Notes: generated by a model not told the origin, from the sequence alone. Positions 25,081 through 39,526 are shown, counted from the first letter of the stretch. The stretch: DNA of 64,000 nucleotides from Bolinopsis microptera (GCF_026151205.1 NC_087083.1:6984460-7048459); one strand, 5' to 3'. Numbers and translations: made by a program.

Positions 25081-25286
25081 ACGATGATCGTCGCCTCAAA
25101 CAGAATCATCTACCATAATATCCAAGATTCCAAGTGTTCACTCGGTAGGCGGAAAAATGCATCGTACACGTCTACATTTACAATATTTTATCTAGCATTG
25201 CAACACTTTAATAGCTCTGTTGTCGGTAGTGTTATCACAACTTGCTGTTACACCGACTCGTCGTGCTGTACGCTTACATTTGTAAA

Positions 25287-26148
25287 ATGGGATTATCCGT
25301 CGAACCTCTGAAACAGATTGAAAAGAGAGTTAATCGTTAGCGATGAATGAGATTTTGAAAGATGTCAAAAGGACAAAGCGTTACAGAACTGACCATTCGA
25401 TATTGATGGCCGTAAATAAAGATCCCATTGGCTATGCAGTTGAGAATCATTCTAAGCTGTTGACTAGTAATCTTGAACAATGAAAAGGCGGCCAGTACGA
25501 TAGACAAACATAAAACAGATCAGCTTAACTATCAGAAAAAAAAAAGAAAAACCCCCAGAAATCAAACAGCATCAGGAGCAACTCGACTCTTCTAAACAAC
25601 TGTTCATAAACCGAGATGAAACAGCTGGATCGCGAGCGACATCGTGAAGAAGAACTGCAAAGATATCTAAATACTCCGTCGTACAACAGTATAAAGACAG
25701 CTGAAAAAACCGTAGTTGAATATGACATCATAGTTTAGAATTTCCATTATCTACGATTTACCGAGAATACTCCCCTTGATCCACCACTTAGTGAGCAGAA
25801 GAGGTGATTGAATTGATTTGGGAATCATCAGGAGTGATCCTAAAGTTGTGGCAGCACTTCGATAGGGACTAAAACCACTACAGGCAGTGGTAAACCGAGA
25901 CCGATAAAAGTGACATTGTGGCTTGTGCGAATCAGTAAAAATGGTTCTTGCTCGAGCAAGAAATTTAAAGAACTCTAAATGTACAGCGTACTACACATTG
26001 TACATCACACCTGAAGAAGCAAGGAGGAGAGAGCAGCTCATCAGAAACTTGTTGTCAAAGTAGAGAAAATGAAATCACTGCCAGCCAACAAAGTATCATT
26101 ATATAAGAGACGGCAAGATTTTTCAGTTCATATAAGATTAAGGTGTAA
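25287..26148 (+). pseudogene. LINE ORF1-like protein, unit 8
   Basis: A homopolymer block (A10 G A5 C5 at 25536-25556) replaces the GACCAG codons in the coil. Shared amber at 25736-25738. Confidence 0.78.
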
Positions 26149-26591
26149 CTCCAGTGTATTTTTTATATCTATATATTACATTTGATTTAAATGTGTGTAT
26201 GGATCTTATTTATAGCTGATGCGTGGTATTTGTTAATTTCGACGAAAACGAAGAATTATAATAAGAGTAATAAAACCTGCAACCCGTGGATTGTAAATCA
26301 GGTATGTGAAACTTGTGGAGCACACATCGCTGAATAGCAATCGCGGACAGGTCTCATCAAGGCTATGTAAATGTATAGTAGTGGTTTTCTTTTCTGAGGA
26401 CTCCTATACCAGAGTTTTACATTTATGTGTTGTGTGCTACGGTACCGCGTTTCATCTTTTGGAATAGTGGTATGTTCTATTACAGATATCTATAATTTAT
26501 CTATTCTAATGTAATATTTCAATATTATAAACATTTAATAACTCATGTACCAAAAGCAGGTCCCCAAACAAACAGAAAATGTACAAACAAT

Positions 26592-26721
26592 CAGAGGACA
26601 AAAGAAAATCGCGATTAATTTGGTCAAAAAACGCGGTAGAGCCAAACAAAGACATAAAATTTGTTCGCAAGAATGGTAAAAATCGCGATCCCGCACATGC
26701 CTCGATTTCCTTTTGTCCCAG
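26592..26721. mobile_element. hAT-like MITE, unit 8
   Basis: Both CAAACAAT duplications are intact (26584-26591 and 26722-26729). The final TIR bases read CCCAG. Confidence 0.83.
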
Positions 26722-28648
26722 CAAACAATCTAATCGTATCTTGAGATCTCCTACGCATATCCGACTTCCATACAAGTTTCATCTGGTGACACGCTCCCAA
26801 GCCTTAGCTTTCACCTCACTTCGAAGTCCCTTCTCCGAACTCTTCATCTAACAACCCCAAAATACAAAGTCATATCGACTTTCACAATGTTCTTTCCAAC
26901 TCCCAGCAACCAGAGTCGTTATCAACATCTCTTATGTTGATTCCCATGTACTTAGTTTTCCCTCGTTTGAGGTGGATCCAACTGATAGGCCGCCAGTTCC
27001 AGACTCCTGAGGAAATCTAGCCCTGCAACACTATCTGTTATAAATCAAGGTCTGTCAGCAAAGTCCGCATCAGTGCCTTGACAGCCGGATAGCGACAGCT
27101 TTCTTCTAGGGTGGAAGAGTAAACCCAAAGTCCCTATCCCACCTAGGGACAACCTTAAAATGTATCAATAACGATTATGAATAGTAAGCGCCAAAGTGTC
27201 TCCCTGCATCACTCCTGCTAGAATGAGGAATGCTTCACTCAAGACATCATTTGTAATCACAACGACATATGTATCTGCATACATTCTTTGTATCCAAGCC
27301 TACAATCTCCTTGGGAATCCATATGAGCCAGGAGGATCTCTTCATGAGGATCCAGCGGTGTAACGCAGCCGATGCCTTCTTGAAATCAAATGAAGAGCAT
27401 TACCTGCGGTCAGAATCTTTATCCGGGCTCCTCGAAAAACCCATCCTCAGGGCCAAGAATTATGACTAGTTGTTGACCTACTCTCTCTGAATCCGTTCTG
27501 ATTGATCCTTAATATGTCATCCATGGCAGTTTTTGATCTGTTCAATATCACTAATTGATAGTCTTACTCACATAGAATGTCAGTGCAATACCTCTGTAGT
27601 TATCTACTTGTCAAAATCCCTTCTTTTGTAACAGCCACGATGTTAAGGTGCTATCCATTGGTCAGAACATCGCCATCAAGTAGTGCTTTATAGCTGAAGT
27701 CAAGGATCAAATCATCCAACATCAACCCTCATTCAGTAACTTCAGTGGCAACTCTCCATCCTCTCCAAATGCCTTTTCATCTTAATCGATTTCGTAGCCT
27801 CCTCCAGTTCGGTGTTGTGAACTTATCCACACTGATGTTTGTGGTGGATTACGGCTGTATGTCCACTTCATCTTCGATAGGACTAAACCGGAGGTTGTCC
27901 AAGTAGCTTGTAAAGTAATCTTCCAGGCTCTCAATCTAACCCTCACTACTACCTCCTTCTAAAGACCACATGTACCTTCTTTCTCCTCCACTGACTCCCC
28001 ATTTGTTTCTTGAGCATCTACGGCTGCGTTTTCAGCTTTACTTATTTTCTGTTTAAGCAGCTCTCCACTACAATACGGTAGCATGCAGAGAGAGTTGTCT
28101 ATCTCCTCGGCAACTGTCTGTCTGTTGACTCAACAAGGAACCAATGGTAGGTCTCCTTGAGCAGCAAACAATTTTTGTTCGGCTTCTCTACTCCTTGGGT
28201 CGATGGCAGGATCGTCATAACCGCTTCTAAGTTTATGAGGAAGTATGCTTCCGATAGCATACTTCACTGCTTCAATAAACTATTCCATACTTGTGGTGAC
28301 GTCATTAGTAGGACCTAGATCTAGTTGTTCCTCACTCAAGAGTGCAACTTATACCTATTTCTAACTTTCAACTCCATACAAGATCAGTAACTCATGATCA
28401 GTTATTTTTGAGACACTGAAGTCGTAACGTGTACCCGTTGTGGACTATGCTCTTTTACGAAGACTGATCTTTACAGTTTTCGAGTACTGCCCGATGCTCA
28501 GAGCCCAGGGAATATACGAGTTTGAGATGGCTCGGTGTACCTTTATTGAGCTCCTCCACTTTCTCCTACCAGGACATAGTCACTTCTGGCTCCTAGTTAG
28601 TACTCCACCAAGAGGTGAGTCCCACTGCTTACCAGGACTGTTCAGAAA
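26722..28648 (-). pseudogene. LINE EN-RT, unit 8
   Basis: Motif C is near 27,051-27,065. The endonuclease end is more damaged than in other copies (28,440-28,560). Confidence 0.85.
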
Positions 28649-28861
28649 ACAAATTCGTCGCTCTAACTGTTTTTTCATCTACCCATAATATCCAAGTTTC
28701 CAAGTGTTCCTCTCGGTACGGAAAATGCATCGTACACGTATACAGTTACAATATTTTATTCTAGCTTTTGCAACACTTTAATATTGCTCTGTTGTCGTAG
28801 GTTATCTCAACTTGCTGTTACAAACCGACACTTCGTGCTGAAACGCCTACCTTTAGTAAAA

Positions 28862-29705
28862 ATGGGATTTTTCCGTCGAACATCTGAACGAGATTTGAAA
28901 AGGAGTTATCGTTAGCGATGAATGAGAATTTTGAAGATGTCAAAAAGGACAAAGCGGTTACAGAACTGAACCATTCGATATTGATGCCGTAAATAAAGAT
29001 CCTTGGCTACTGGCAGTGAAATCTTTCCTAAGTGATGACTACAATCTTTGAACTATGTGAAAGTGCGGCCAGTACATAGACAAACTTAAATCAGATCAGC
29101 TTAACTATCAAAAGACCAGATCAACAGCATCAAGGAGCCAACTCGACTCTTCAAAAACAACTGTTCATACCGAGATGAAAACAGCCTGTAGCGCAGCGAC
29201 ATCGTGAAGAAGAACTGCAAGAATAATGCTACAAGTTACTCCGTGATCAACAGTATAAAGACAGCTGTAAAAACCGTAGTTGAATAGACATCAAAGTTAG
29301 AATATCATATATCTACCGATGTACAGGAGATTACTCCCCCTGATCCACACTAGTGGCAGAAGAGGTGATTGAATTGATTTGGAATCATCAGGATTGATCC
29401 TAAAAGTTGGTTGGCAGCACATTCGATAGGACTAAAACACTTCAGGCAGTGGTAAACCGAGACCGATAAAAGTGAATTGGCTTGTGCGGAATCAGTAAAA
29501 AAGGTTCCTTGCTCGAGCAAGAAAATTTAAAGAAATCTAATGTACAGCGTACTACACAGGTACATCACAACTGACAGAAGCAAGGAGGAGAGAGCAGCTC
29601 ATCAGAAACTTGTTGTCAAAGTAAGAAATGATCACTGCTCAGCCATAAAAGTATCATTATATTCGAGACGGCAAGATTTCAGTGTAGAAGAAGATTAAGG
29701 TGTAA
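28862..29705 (+). pseudogene. LINE ORF1-like protein, unit 9
   Basis: Length (844 bp) is closest to the 846-bp majority frame. Shared amber at 29298-29300. Compensating indels still break the frame. Confidence 0.79.
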
Positions 29706-30147
29706 CATCCAGTTTTTTATATCTATATAATTCCTTGATTAAAGTGTGTATGGATTCTTATTTATATCTGAAGCGGTGTAATTTTGGTTAATTTCGAACC
29801 GATAACGGAAGAAATTTTAATTTAGAGTTATAAAACTGCAACCGTGAATGTAACTCAGGTATGTATCACTGTGGAGCAACACAACGCTGAATAGCAATCG
29901 CGTAGCAGGTCTCATCAAGGCTAGGTATAATGTATATGTAGGGTTTTCTTTTTCGAGACCCATACCAGTAGTTTTACTTTTGTGTTGTGTGCTACGGTAC
30001 ATCGTTACATTTTTTTGGAAATAGTTGTATGTTTCTATTACAGATATCTATATCTATCTAATTCTAATGTAATATTTCAATATAAGTAAACATTTAACCA
30101 TGAACCAAAAGCTTGTCCCCAAACCAAACAGAAAATGTACAAACAAT

Positions 30148-30276
30148 CAGGGACAAAAAAAACTCGATTATTTGGTCAAAAATCGCGGTAGAGCCAAACA
30201 GACACATAAAATTGTCGCAAAGAAATGGGGAAAAATCGCGGAACCCGCACATTCCCTCGATACGGTTTTGTCCCTG
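30148..30276. mobile_element. hAT-like MITE, unit 9
   Basis: Both duplications are intact (30140-30147 and 30277-30284). The inner side of the left TIR is disturbed by an A-run. Confidence 0.83.
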
Positions 30277-32187
30277 CAAACAATCTATTCGTATCTTGAG
30301 ATCTCTACGCATATCCGACTTCCATACAAGTACATCTGGTGACACGCTCACCAATGCCTTAGCTTTTCCTCACATCGAAGACCGATCTCCGAACCTGCAT
30401 TCTACAACCCAAATATACAATTCATCGACTTTCTCAATGGTTCTTCCCACTCCCAGCAACCAGAGTCGGGTTATCATCACTCTTAAGTTGATTCGCAGTA
30501 CTTAATTTCCCCATCGTTGAGGTGGAGTCCAACAGATTAGGCCGCCAGTTTACCAGACTCCTGAGGAAATCTTTGTGCCTCTCCGCAACACTATCATTAG
30601 AAGAGCAAGGTCGTCAGCAAAGTCCGCATCAGTGAACCTTGACAGCCGGATAGCGACAGCTTCTTCTAGGGTGAAGATGACCCCAAAGTCGCCTACCCAC
30701 TGGGACACCCTATAATGAGTCCAATTAACGTTATGAATAGGTAAGGCGCCAAAGTTGTCTCCTGCATCACTCCTGCTAGAATGAGGAATGCTTCACTCAG
30801 CATCATGGTAATCACACGAGCAAATGTATCTGCATACATTCTTTAATCAAGCCTACAACTCCTTGGGAATTCCATATGCCCCAGGAGATCTTCATGAGGA
30901 GTCCACGGTACGCTGCCGAAAGCCTTCTTGAAATCAATGAAGACATTACCCGCGGTCCAGATTCTTTATAACCCGGGCTCCCTCGAATACCCTACTCAGG
31001 CCAAGAAAATGACAGTTGTTGACCTACTCTCTCTTAATCCGTTTCTGTATTTGATCCTTAAAATGCGTTCCATGTCAGTTTGATCCAGTTCAGTAATCAT
31101 CTTATTGAGTAGTCTTACTCACTATAGATGTCAGAGCAATACCTCTGAAAGTTATCTACTTGGTCAAATACCCCTTTTCTTTGGATCCAGGCACGATGTT
31201 AGGTGCTCCATTGGTCCAGGACATCGCCATCAATAGTGCTTTTATTGCAGAAGTCAAGGATCAAATCATCAACATCTACCCCTTTCAGTACTTCAGGGCA
31301 ACATCCATCCTCTCCAAAATGCCTTTCCATTCTTTAATCGATTTCGTAGTCCCTTCCTCCAGTTCGGTGTTGGTGACTTATCACACACTGATGTTTTGTT
31401 GTGGAAGTACGGCAGGTATGTCCACTTCATCGTTTGGAACTACTGGAGGATGTCCAAGTAGCTTGGTAAAGTAGTCTTCCAGTCTCTCAATCTCCCCACT
31501 CTACTACCTCCTCTACAATACCACATGCTTCTTCTTTCATCACCCACTGCCTCCCCATTAGTTCTGCCATCAATCGCTCGTTTTCAGCTTTACTTCTTTT
31601 TCTGTTAAGCAGCTCTTCCTCTAAATACGGTAGATGCAGAAGAGTGTTCTTACTCACTCGGCCAACTGTCTGTCTGTTTTCATCACAAGGATCCAGATGG
31701 TAGGTCTCCTTGGCATCAAACAATTTGCTTCTGGCTTCCTCTACTCTTGGTCGTTGGCAGGATCGTCATACCGCTTCTAAGGTTGATGTGAAGATGCATC
31801 CTATTTGCATACTTCACTGCATCAATAAACTTTCCATACTTTTGGTGACGTCATTAGAGACCTAGATCTATTGTACCTCACTCAAGAGTGCACTATACCT
31901 ATTTCAAACTTCAACTCCATACTTGATCAGTACTCTTGATCAGTTTTGAGTAGACCTGAAGTCTAACGAGTGAACGACGGTGGACTTAAGCTCTTTCGAA
32001 AGACTGAGCTTTACAGTTGCGAGTACTGCCCGATTGGTCAGAGCCCAGGAATTTAAAGAGTTTGAATGGCTCGGTGTTCTTTATTGAGCTCCTCCACTTC
32101 TTCCGAACCAGGACATAGAAAATCATGCTCCAAGTTAGTACTCCATCTGAGAGAGTGAGTCCCACTGCTACCAGGAATGTCTGAAAA
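30277..32187 (-). pseudogene. LINE EN-RT, unit 9
   Basis: Motif C is clean near 30,610-30,624 and the endonuclease SDHRAV near 32,021-32,042. The linker amber is present near 31,778. Confidence 0.86.
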
Positions 32188-32400
32188 CGATGATTCTTTC
32201 ACCTCTAACTGTTTCATCTACCATAATACCAATGATTCCAAGTGTTCACATCGGTATCGAAAATGCATCGTACACGGTAATACAGTTACAATATTTATTC
32301 TAGCTTTTGCAACACTTTTAATTGCTCTGGTATCGGTAGTGTTATCTCAACATGCTGTTACCCGACACGTCGTGCTGTACGCCTTACCTTATTTGTAAAA

Positions 32401-33238
32401 ATGTTTTTCCGTCGAACATCCTGAACAGATTTGAAAAGGAGTTATCGTAAGCAAATGAATGAGATTTGAAGATGTCAAAATGACAATAGCGTTACAGAAC
32501 TGAACCATTCGATATTGAGGCCGTTAATAAAGATCCCTTGCTACTGCAGTTGAGAATCTTTCAACTGATGACTAGTAATCTTGAACAATTGGTGAAAGAG
32601 CGGCCAGTAAGATAGACAAACTTAAATCAGATCAGCTAACTATCAGAAAGACCAGATTCAACAGCATCAGGAGCAACCGACCTCTTCTAAAACAACTGTT
32701 CATACCGAGAGAAAACAGCTGGAGCGCGAGTCGACATAGTGAAGAAGAAATGCAAGATGATCTACAAGTACTCCGTCTAATCCACAGTATAAAGACAGCT
32801 GTAAAAACCGTATTGATATGACATCAGTAGTTAGAATTTAATTAATCTAGATGTACCGGAGAATTACTCCCCTGATCCACACTTATGGCAGAAGAGTGAT
32901 TGAATGATTGGGAATCATCAGGATGTGATCACTAAAGGTGTGGCCAAGCACATCGATAGGACTAAAACAACTTTCAGGCAGTGGTAAAAAACCGAGACCG
33001 ATAAAAAGTGACATTGGCTTGTGCGGATCAGTAAAAATGGTTCTTTGCTCGAGCAAGAAATTTAAAGAATCAAATGTACAGCGTACTACACATGGTAACA
33101 TCACACCTGACAGAAGCAAGGAGAGAGCACTCATCAGAAATTGTTGTCAAAGTAGAGGAAAAGAATCACTGCCAGCCAACAAAAGTATCATAATATTAGA
33201 GACGGCAAGATATTCATGTAGAAAAGATTAAGGTGTAA
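32401..33238 (+). pseudogene. LINE ORF1-like protein, unit 10
   Basis: Shared amber at 32832-32834. Second-codon bases are lost right after the ATG (ATGTTTTTCC). Confidence 0.77.
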
Positions 33239-33686
33239 CATCCAGTGTTTTTTATATCTATATAATGACATTGATTTAAATGTGGTATGTGATCTTATTT
33301 ATATCTGATGCGTGTATTTGTTAATTTCGACCTGATAAAAAAACGAAGAAATTTTAATTAGAGTTATAAAACTGCAACCGTGATGAAAATCGTATGTGAA
33401 AACTTGTGGAGCACACATCGCTGAATAGCAATCGCGGAGCAGGTCTCAACAAGGCTAGTATAATGTATAAGTAGGTGTTTCCCTTTTCTGAGTACGCCTT
33501 TACCAGTAGTTTTACGTTTTGAGTGTTTTGTGCTACGGTACACGTTTCATTTTTTGTGAAAATAGTGTATTTTCTATTACAGATATCTATATTTATCTAA
33601 TTCTAATGTAATATTTCAATATAGTAAACCATATCACCAGTGTACAAAAGCTGGATCCCCAAACAAACAGAAAATGTACAAACAAA

Positions 33687-33810
33687 CAGGACAAAAGAAA
33701 ATCGCGATTATTTTGGTCCAAAAATCGCGGTAGCAAACAACGACCATAAAATTTTGTCGAAAGAAAAGGAAAATCGCGATCCCGCTCATGCTCGATTTCC
33801 TTTGTCCCAG
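33687..33810. mobile_element. hAT-like MITE, unit 10
   Basis: Shortest copy (124 bp). The right CAAACAAT is intact; the left reads CAAACAAA. Confidence 0.81.
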
Positions 33811-35733
33811 CAAACAATCTATACGTATCTTGAGATCTCTCGCATATCCGACTTCCAACAAGTTTTCATCTGTGACACACGCTCCCAAATGCCTTAAGCT
33901 TTCCTCACTTCGAAGTCCTTCTCCGAACTCCTTCATTTCTACTACCCAAAATATACAAAGTCATCGACTTTCTCAATGTTCTATGCCTCTCCCAGCAACC
34001 ATAGTCGGGATATCAATCATCTGCTTATGATTGAACTCCCATGTACTTAGTTTTCCCCTCGTGAGTGGAGTCCAACTTGAGTTGGCCGCCAGTTCCAGAC
34101 TCCTGAGGAAATCTTGTGCCTCCGCACACCCTAACTGTTATAAGAGCAAGGTCCCTGTCAGCAAAGTCCCAACAGTGACCTTGAGCCGCACGGATAGCGA
34201 CAGCTTCTTCTTCTAGGGTGAGAGTAAACCCAAAGTCCCTACCCTCTAGGGACAAACCTTATAATGTATTCAAATACTATTATGAAATAGGGTAAGGCGC
34301 CAAATGTCTCCCTGCATCACACCCCTGCTAGAATGAGGAATGCTTCACTCAGACCATCATTGGTAAATCACACGAGCAATGTATCTGCATACATACTTTG
34401 TATCAAGCTACAATCTCTTGAATTCCATATGCCAGGAGGATCTTCATGAGGATCCACCGGTGTACGCTGCCAATGCCTTCTTGAAATCAATGAGGCATTA
34501 AACCGGGTCATATCTTTATCCCGGGCACCCTCTAATACCCTTCTCAGCCAAGAATAATGACTAGTTTTGACCTACTCTCTCATGAAACCGTTCTGATTGA
34601 TCCTTAAGATGTCTTCCATGGCAGGTTTGATCCTGTTCAGTATCATCCCTTAATTGAGATCCTTACACACTAAAGATGTCAGAGCAATAACCTGTAGTTA
34701 TCTACTTTGGTCAAATTCCCTTTCTTTGGAACAACAGGCACGATGTTAAGTGCTTCCATTGGTCAGGAACATCGCCATCAAGTAGTGCTTTTATTGCAGA
34801 AGACAAGGATCAAATCATGCAACATCTACCCCTTCAGTACTTCAGGGGCAACTCCATCGCTCTCCAAATGCCCTTTCCTTCTTAATCGATTTCGTAGCCA
34901 CGCATCCAGTTCGGTGTTGGTGAACTATCCACACTGATGTTTTGTGGGTATGTACGGCTGGTATGTCACTTCTTCGTTATTGGAACTACTTGGAGGTTGT
35001 CCAATAGCGTGGTAAAGTATCATTCCAGCTCTCAAACTACCCTCTCTCTAACCTCCTTCTCCAAGACCACATGGCTTCTTCTTTCTCCCACTGACTTCCC
35101 ATTTGTTCTGCATCTATCGGCTGCGATTTCAGCTTTACTTATTTTCTTTTAAGCAGCTCTCCTCTACAATAGGTACAAGCAGAGAGAGTGTCATTTCTCC
35201 TACGCAAACTGTCCTGGTCTGTTGTCCTTCACAGATCCAGATGGTAGTCTCCTTGGCAGCAAACAATTTTGCTTCTGCTTCGCTCTACTCTTGGGTCGTT
35301 GCAGGATCGTCATACGCTTCTAAGGTTATGGTGGAAGATGCTTCCTATTTGCATACTCACTGCTTCAATAAACTTTCCATACTTAGTGGTGACGTCATTA
35401 GTAGGACCTAGATCTAGTTGTTCTCACTCAAGAGTGCACTATACCATTTCCTAACTTTCAACTCCATACTTGATCTGTAACTCTTGATCAGTTTTGAGAC
35501 GACTGAAGTCGTAACGTGTGACCGTGTGAGACTTATGCTCTATCGAATACTGAGCTTCACAGTTGCGAGAACTGCCCGAGTGGTCAGAGCCCAGGAATTT
35601 AAAGAGATGAATGGCTCGGTGTTCTTTTATTGAGCTTCCTCCACTTCTTTCCGTACCAGGACATAGTCAATCTGGCACCTAGTTAGTATCTCCATCTGAG
35701 AGGAGAGTCCACTGCTTACCAGACTGTTCAGAA
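33811..35733 (-). pseudogene. LINE EN-RT, unit 10
   Basis: Motif C is near 34,154-34,168. The 34,025-34,255 stretch keeps the reading around SLEGRDFGFTL between motifs B and C. Confidence 0.86.
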
Positions 35734-35949
35734 AACGATGATTCGTCGCCTCTAACAGTTTCATCTACCATAGTATCCAGATTCCAAGTGTTTCACTCGG
35801 TAGCGGGAAAATGCATCGTACCGGTAACTGGCAGTTACAATATTTTATTCTAATGCTTTGCAACACTTTAATTGCTCTGTTGTCGTAGTGTTTATCTCAA
35901 CTTGCAGTTACACCCGACACGTCGAGCAGTACGCCTAACCTTTTGTAAA

Positions 35950-36814
35950 ATGGATTTTTCCGTCGAACCATCGACGATTTGAAAGAGTTAACGTTAGCGA
36001 ATGAATGAGATATTGAAGCTGTCAAAAGGATAACAAAGCGTATACAAGAACTGAACCATTCGATATTGATGGCCGTAAATAAAGATCCCTTGTGCTACTG
36101 CAGTTGAAATCTTCTAAGCTGATGATATTAATTCTTGAACAATGTGGGGAAAAAAAAAAAAAAGGGTTGGCGGCCAGTACGATAACAAACTTAAATCAGA
36201 TCAGCTTACTATCATAAAGACCAGATCAAACACATCAGGCGCAACTCGAACCTCTTCTAAAACAACTGTTCATACCGATAATGAAAACAGCCTGAGCGCG
36301 AGCGACTCCGGAAGAAGAACGCAAGAATCAACAAGTACTCCGTCGATCAACAGTATAATACAGCTTACAAGAAACCGAGTTGAATAGACATCATAGTTTA
36401 GAATGTTCCATTATCTACGATGAAACCGAGAATTTACCTCCCTGATCCACCACTTAGAGGCAGAAGAGGTGGAATTGAATTGATTTGGGAATCATCAGAG
36501 TGACCTAAAAAAGTTGTGGCAGCACATTCGATAGGACTAAAACAACTTCAGGCATGGTAAACCGAAGACCCGATAAAAGTGACATTGGCTTGTGCCGGAA
36601 TCAGTAAAAATGTTTCTTGCTCGAGCAAGAATTTAAGAAATCTAAATGTACAGGCCTAACTACACATGGAAACACACCTGACAGAAGCAATGAGGAGAGA
36701 GCAGCTCATCAGAAACTTGTTGTCAAAAGTAGAGGAAATGAACACTGCTCAGCCAACAAAGATCATTATATTAGAGACGGCAAGATTTCAGTGTAGCAAA
36801 GATTAAGGATGTAA
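35950..36814 (+). pseudogene. LINE ORF1-like protein, unit 11
   Basis: A GGGG-A14-GGG block (36146-36166) replaces GTGAAAGTG in the codons for CESAA. Shared amber at 36399-36401. Confidence 0.78.
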
Positions 36815-37260
36815 CCATCCCAGGTTTATTTAAATCTATAGAATTACTTTGCTTTAATGTGTGTATGGATCTTATTTATAAGCTGAGCGAGTATAAGTTA
36901 ATTTCGACCGATAACGAAGAAAATTTTAATTTAGAGTTATAAAACTGCAACCGTGATTGTAACTCAGGTATGGTGATAACTTGTGGAGCACACATCTCTG
37001 AATAGCAATCGCGGAGCAGTCCTCATCAAGGCTAGGTATACTGTAATGGTTAGGGTTTTTCTTTTTTCTGAGACGCCTTAACCAGTAGTTTACTTTTTGT
37101 GTCGTGTGCTAACGGTACAGCGTTCAATTTTTTGAAATAGCGGTATGTTCCAATTACAGATAACTATCTTTAGTAATTCAATATGTAATATTTCAATATA
37201 GTAAACATTTAACCAGCGTACAAAAAGCTGGTCCCCAAACAACAGAAATGTACAAACAAT

Positions 37261-37394
37261 CAGGGACAAAAGAAAATCGCGGATTATTTTGGTCAAAAAT
37301 CGCGGTAAGCCCAAACAGACGACATAAAATTTTGTCGCAAAAGAATGGAAAAATCGCGATCCCGCACATGCCCTCGATTTCCTATTTGTCCCTG
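37261..37394. mobile_element. hAT-like MITE, unit 11
   Basis: Both duplications are intact (37253-37260 and 37395-37402), with full CAGGGACAAAAG at the left end. One of the cleanest copies. Confidence 0.84.
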
Positions 37395-39318
37395 CAAACA
37401 ATCTTATTTCGGAATCTTAGATCTCTAACGCATATCCGACTTCCATACAAGTTTCATCTGGTCCACGCTCACCCAATGCCTTATCTTTCCTCACTTCGAA
37501 GTCCCTTTCTTCCGAACTCTTCATTCTACTACCCAAATATAAAAAGTCAGCGACTTTTCTCATGTTCTTCTCTTTTCTTACCCACTCCCAGCACCATAGT
37601 CTGTTATCATAATCTCTTATAGATTTGATTTCCCATGTACATAGTTTTCCCCACGGTGAGGTGAGTCCCAACTGAGTTTTGCCGCCAGTCCGACTCCCTG
37701 AGGAAATCTTGTGCCTCCGCAACACTAACCTGTTATAAAGCAAGGTCGTCAGCAAAGTCCCTCAGTGACCTGACAGCCGAAAGCGACAGCTTCTTCTAGG
37801 TGAAGAGTAAACCCAAGTCCCTACCCACTAGGGACACCCATATAAGTAGTCAATTACGATTATGAATAGTAAGGCGCCAAAGTGTCTCCCTCCTCACTCT
37901 GCAAGAATAGGAATGCTTCACTCAACCATCATTGGTAATCAACACGAGCAAATTTATCTGCATACATTCTTGTATCAAGCCTACAATCTACCTTGGAATT
38001 CATATGCCAGGATGATCTTCATGAGGATCCACGGTGGTACTCTGCCGAAATGCCCTTCTTGAAATCAATGAAGACAATACCGCGTCAGATCTTTATCCCG
38101 GGATCCCACGAATACCCTTCTCAGCCAAGAATATGACAAGTTGTTGCCTACTCTCTCTGAATCCCGTTTCTGATTGACCTTAGATTGTCTTCCATGGCTA
38201 GTTTTGATCTGTACATTACATCTTATTGAGAGTCTTACTCACTATAGATGTCAGTGCAATACCTCTGTAGTTATCTACTTTGGTCAAAATCCTTTTCTTT
38301 TGGAACAGGCACGATGTTAAGGTGCTCATTGGTCATGAACATCGCCATCAGATAATGCTGTTATTGCAGAAGTCAAGGATCAATCATCAACATCTACCCT
38401 CATCCGTACTTCAGGGGCAACTCCATCCTCTTCCAAATGCCTTTTCTTCTTTAATTAATCGATTTCGTAACCTCCTCCAGTTCGGTGTTGTGAACATATC
38501 CACACTGATGTTTTTGTGGTGGATGTACGCTGTGTATGTCCAACTTCCTTCGTGAGAACACCTGAGGTTGTCCAAGAGCTTGTAAAGTAGTCTTTAGGCT
38601 CTCAATCTACCCACTCTACTACCATCCTTCTACAAGACCACTGGCATCTTCTTTCCACCCACTGTACTCCCATTTTGTTCTTGCATCTATCGCTGCGTTT
38701 TCAGCTTTACTTATTTTTCTGTTTAAGCAGCTCTTCCTCTAACAATACGGTATCATTCAGATAGAGTGTCTTTCTCCTCGGCAACTGTCTGTCTGTTGTC
38801 CTCACAAGGATCCAGATGGTAGGGCTCCTAGGCAGCCAAACAATTTGCTTCTTATGCTTCCTCTACTCTTGGTTCGTTGGCAGGAACGACATACCGCTTC
38901 TACGGTTTATGGTGGAAGATGCTTCCTATTTGCAATACTTCACTGCTTCAATAAACTTTTCCATACTTAGTGTGACGTCATTAGTAGGACTACATCTAGT
39001 TGTTTCCTCACTCAAGATGCACTCTACCTATTTCTAACTTCAACTCCATACTTGATCTGAAACTCTTGATCAGTTTTTGAGACGACTGAAGTCGTAACAG
39101 TTGTGACCCGTGGTGGACTATATGCATCTTTCGAAGACTGAGCTTACAGTTGCGAGTACTGCCCGATGGTCAGAGCCCAAGGAAATTTTAAAGAGTTGAA
39201 TGGCTCGGTGTTCTTTATTGAGCTCCACCATTCTTCCGTAACCAGACAAAGTCCAATCTGGCACCAAGTTAGTACTCCATCTAGAGTGAGTCCACTGCTT
39301 ACCATGACTGTTCTGAAA
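37395..39318 (-). pseudogene. LINE EN-RT, unit 11
   Basis: The endonuclease tail is readable in 39,118-39,405 (LGSDHRAVLATVSS). Motif C is near 37,745-37,759. The linker stop triplet reads CTA followed by C rather than A. Confidence 0.87.
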
Positions 39319-39526
39319 ACGAAGATTCGATCGCCTCAACGTTTCATCTACCATAATAAACCAAGATTCCAAGTGTTCACTCGGAAGCGGAAAATCATCG
39401 TACACGGTATACTGTTACAATATTTTATTCTAGCTTTGCACACTTTAATAGCTCTGTTGTCGTAGTGTTATCTCAACTTGCCTGTTACACCGACACGTCG
39501 GGCTGTAAGGCCTTACCTTTTGTAAA

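Larger units (their letters stand above)
21722..25286. repeat. Array unit 7 (3,565 bp)
   Basis: ORF1 21722-22574, convergent spacer 22575-23015, MITE 23016-23147, EN-RT 23148-25080 (-), divergent spacer 25081-25286. Confidence 0.95.
25287..28861. repeat. Array unit 8 (3,575 bp)
   Basis: ORF1 25287-26148, convergent spacer 26149-26591, MITE 26592-26721, EN-RT 26722-28648 (-), divergent spacer 28649-28861. Confidence 0.95.
28862..32400. repeat. Array unit 9 (3,539 bp)
   Basis: ORF1 28862-29705, convergent spacer 29706-30147, MITE 30148-30276, EN-RT 30277-32187 (-), divergent spacer 32188-32400. Confidence 0.95.
32401..35949. repeat. Array unit 10 (3,549 bp)
   Basis: ORF1 32401-33238, convergent spacer 33239-33686, MITE 33687-33810, EN-RT 33811-35733 (-), divergent spacer 35734-35949. 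Confidence 0.95.
35950..39526. repeat. Array unit 11 (3,577 bp)
   Basis: ORF1 35950-36814, convergent spacer 36815-37260, MITE 37261-37394, EN-RT 37395-39318 (-), divergent spacer 39319-39526. Confidence 0.95.
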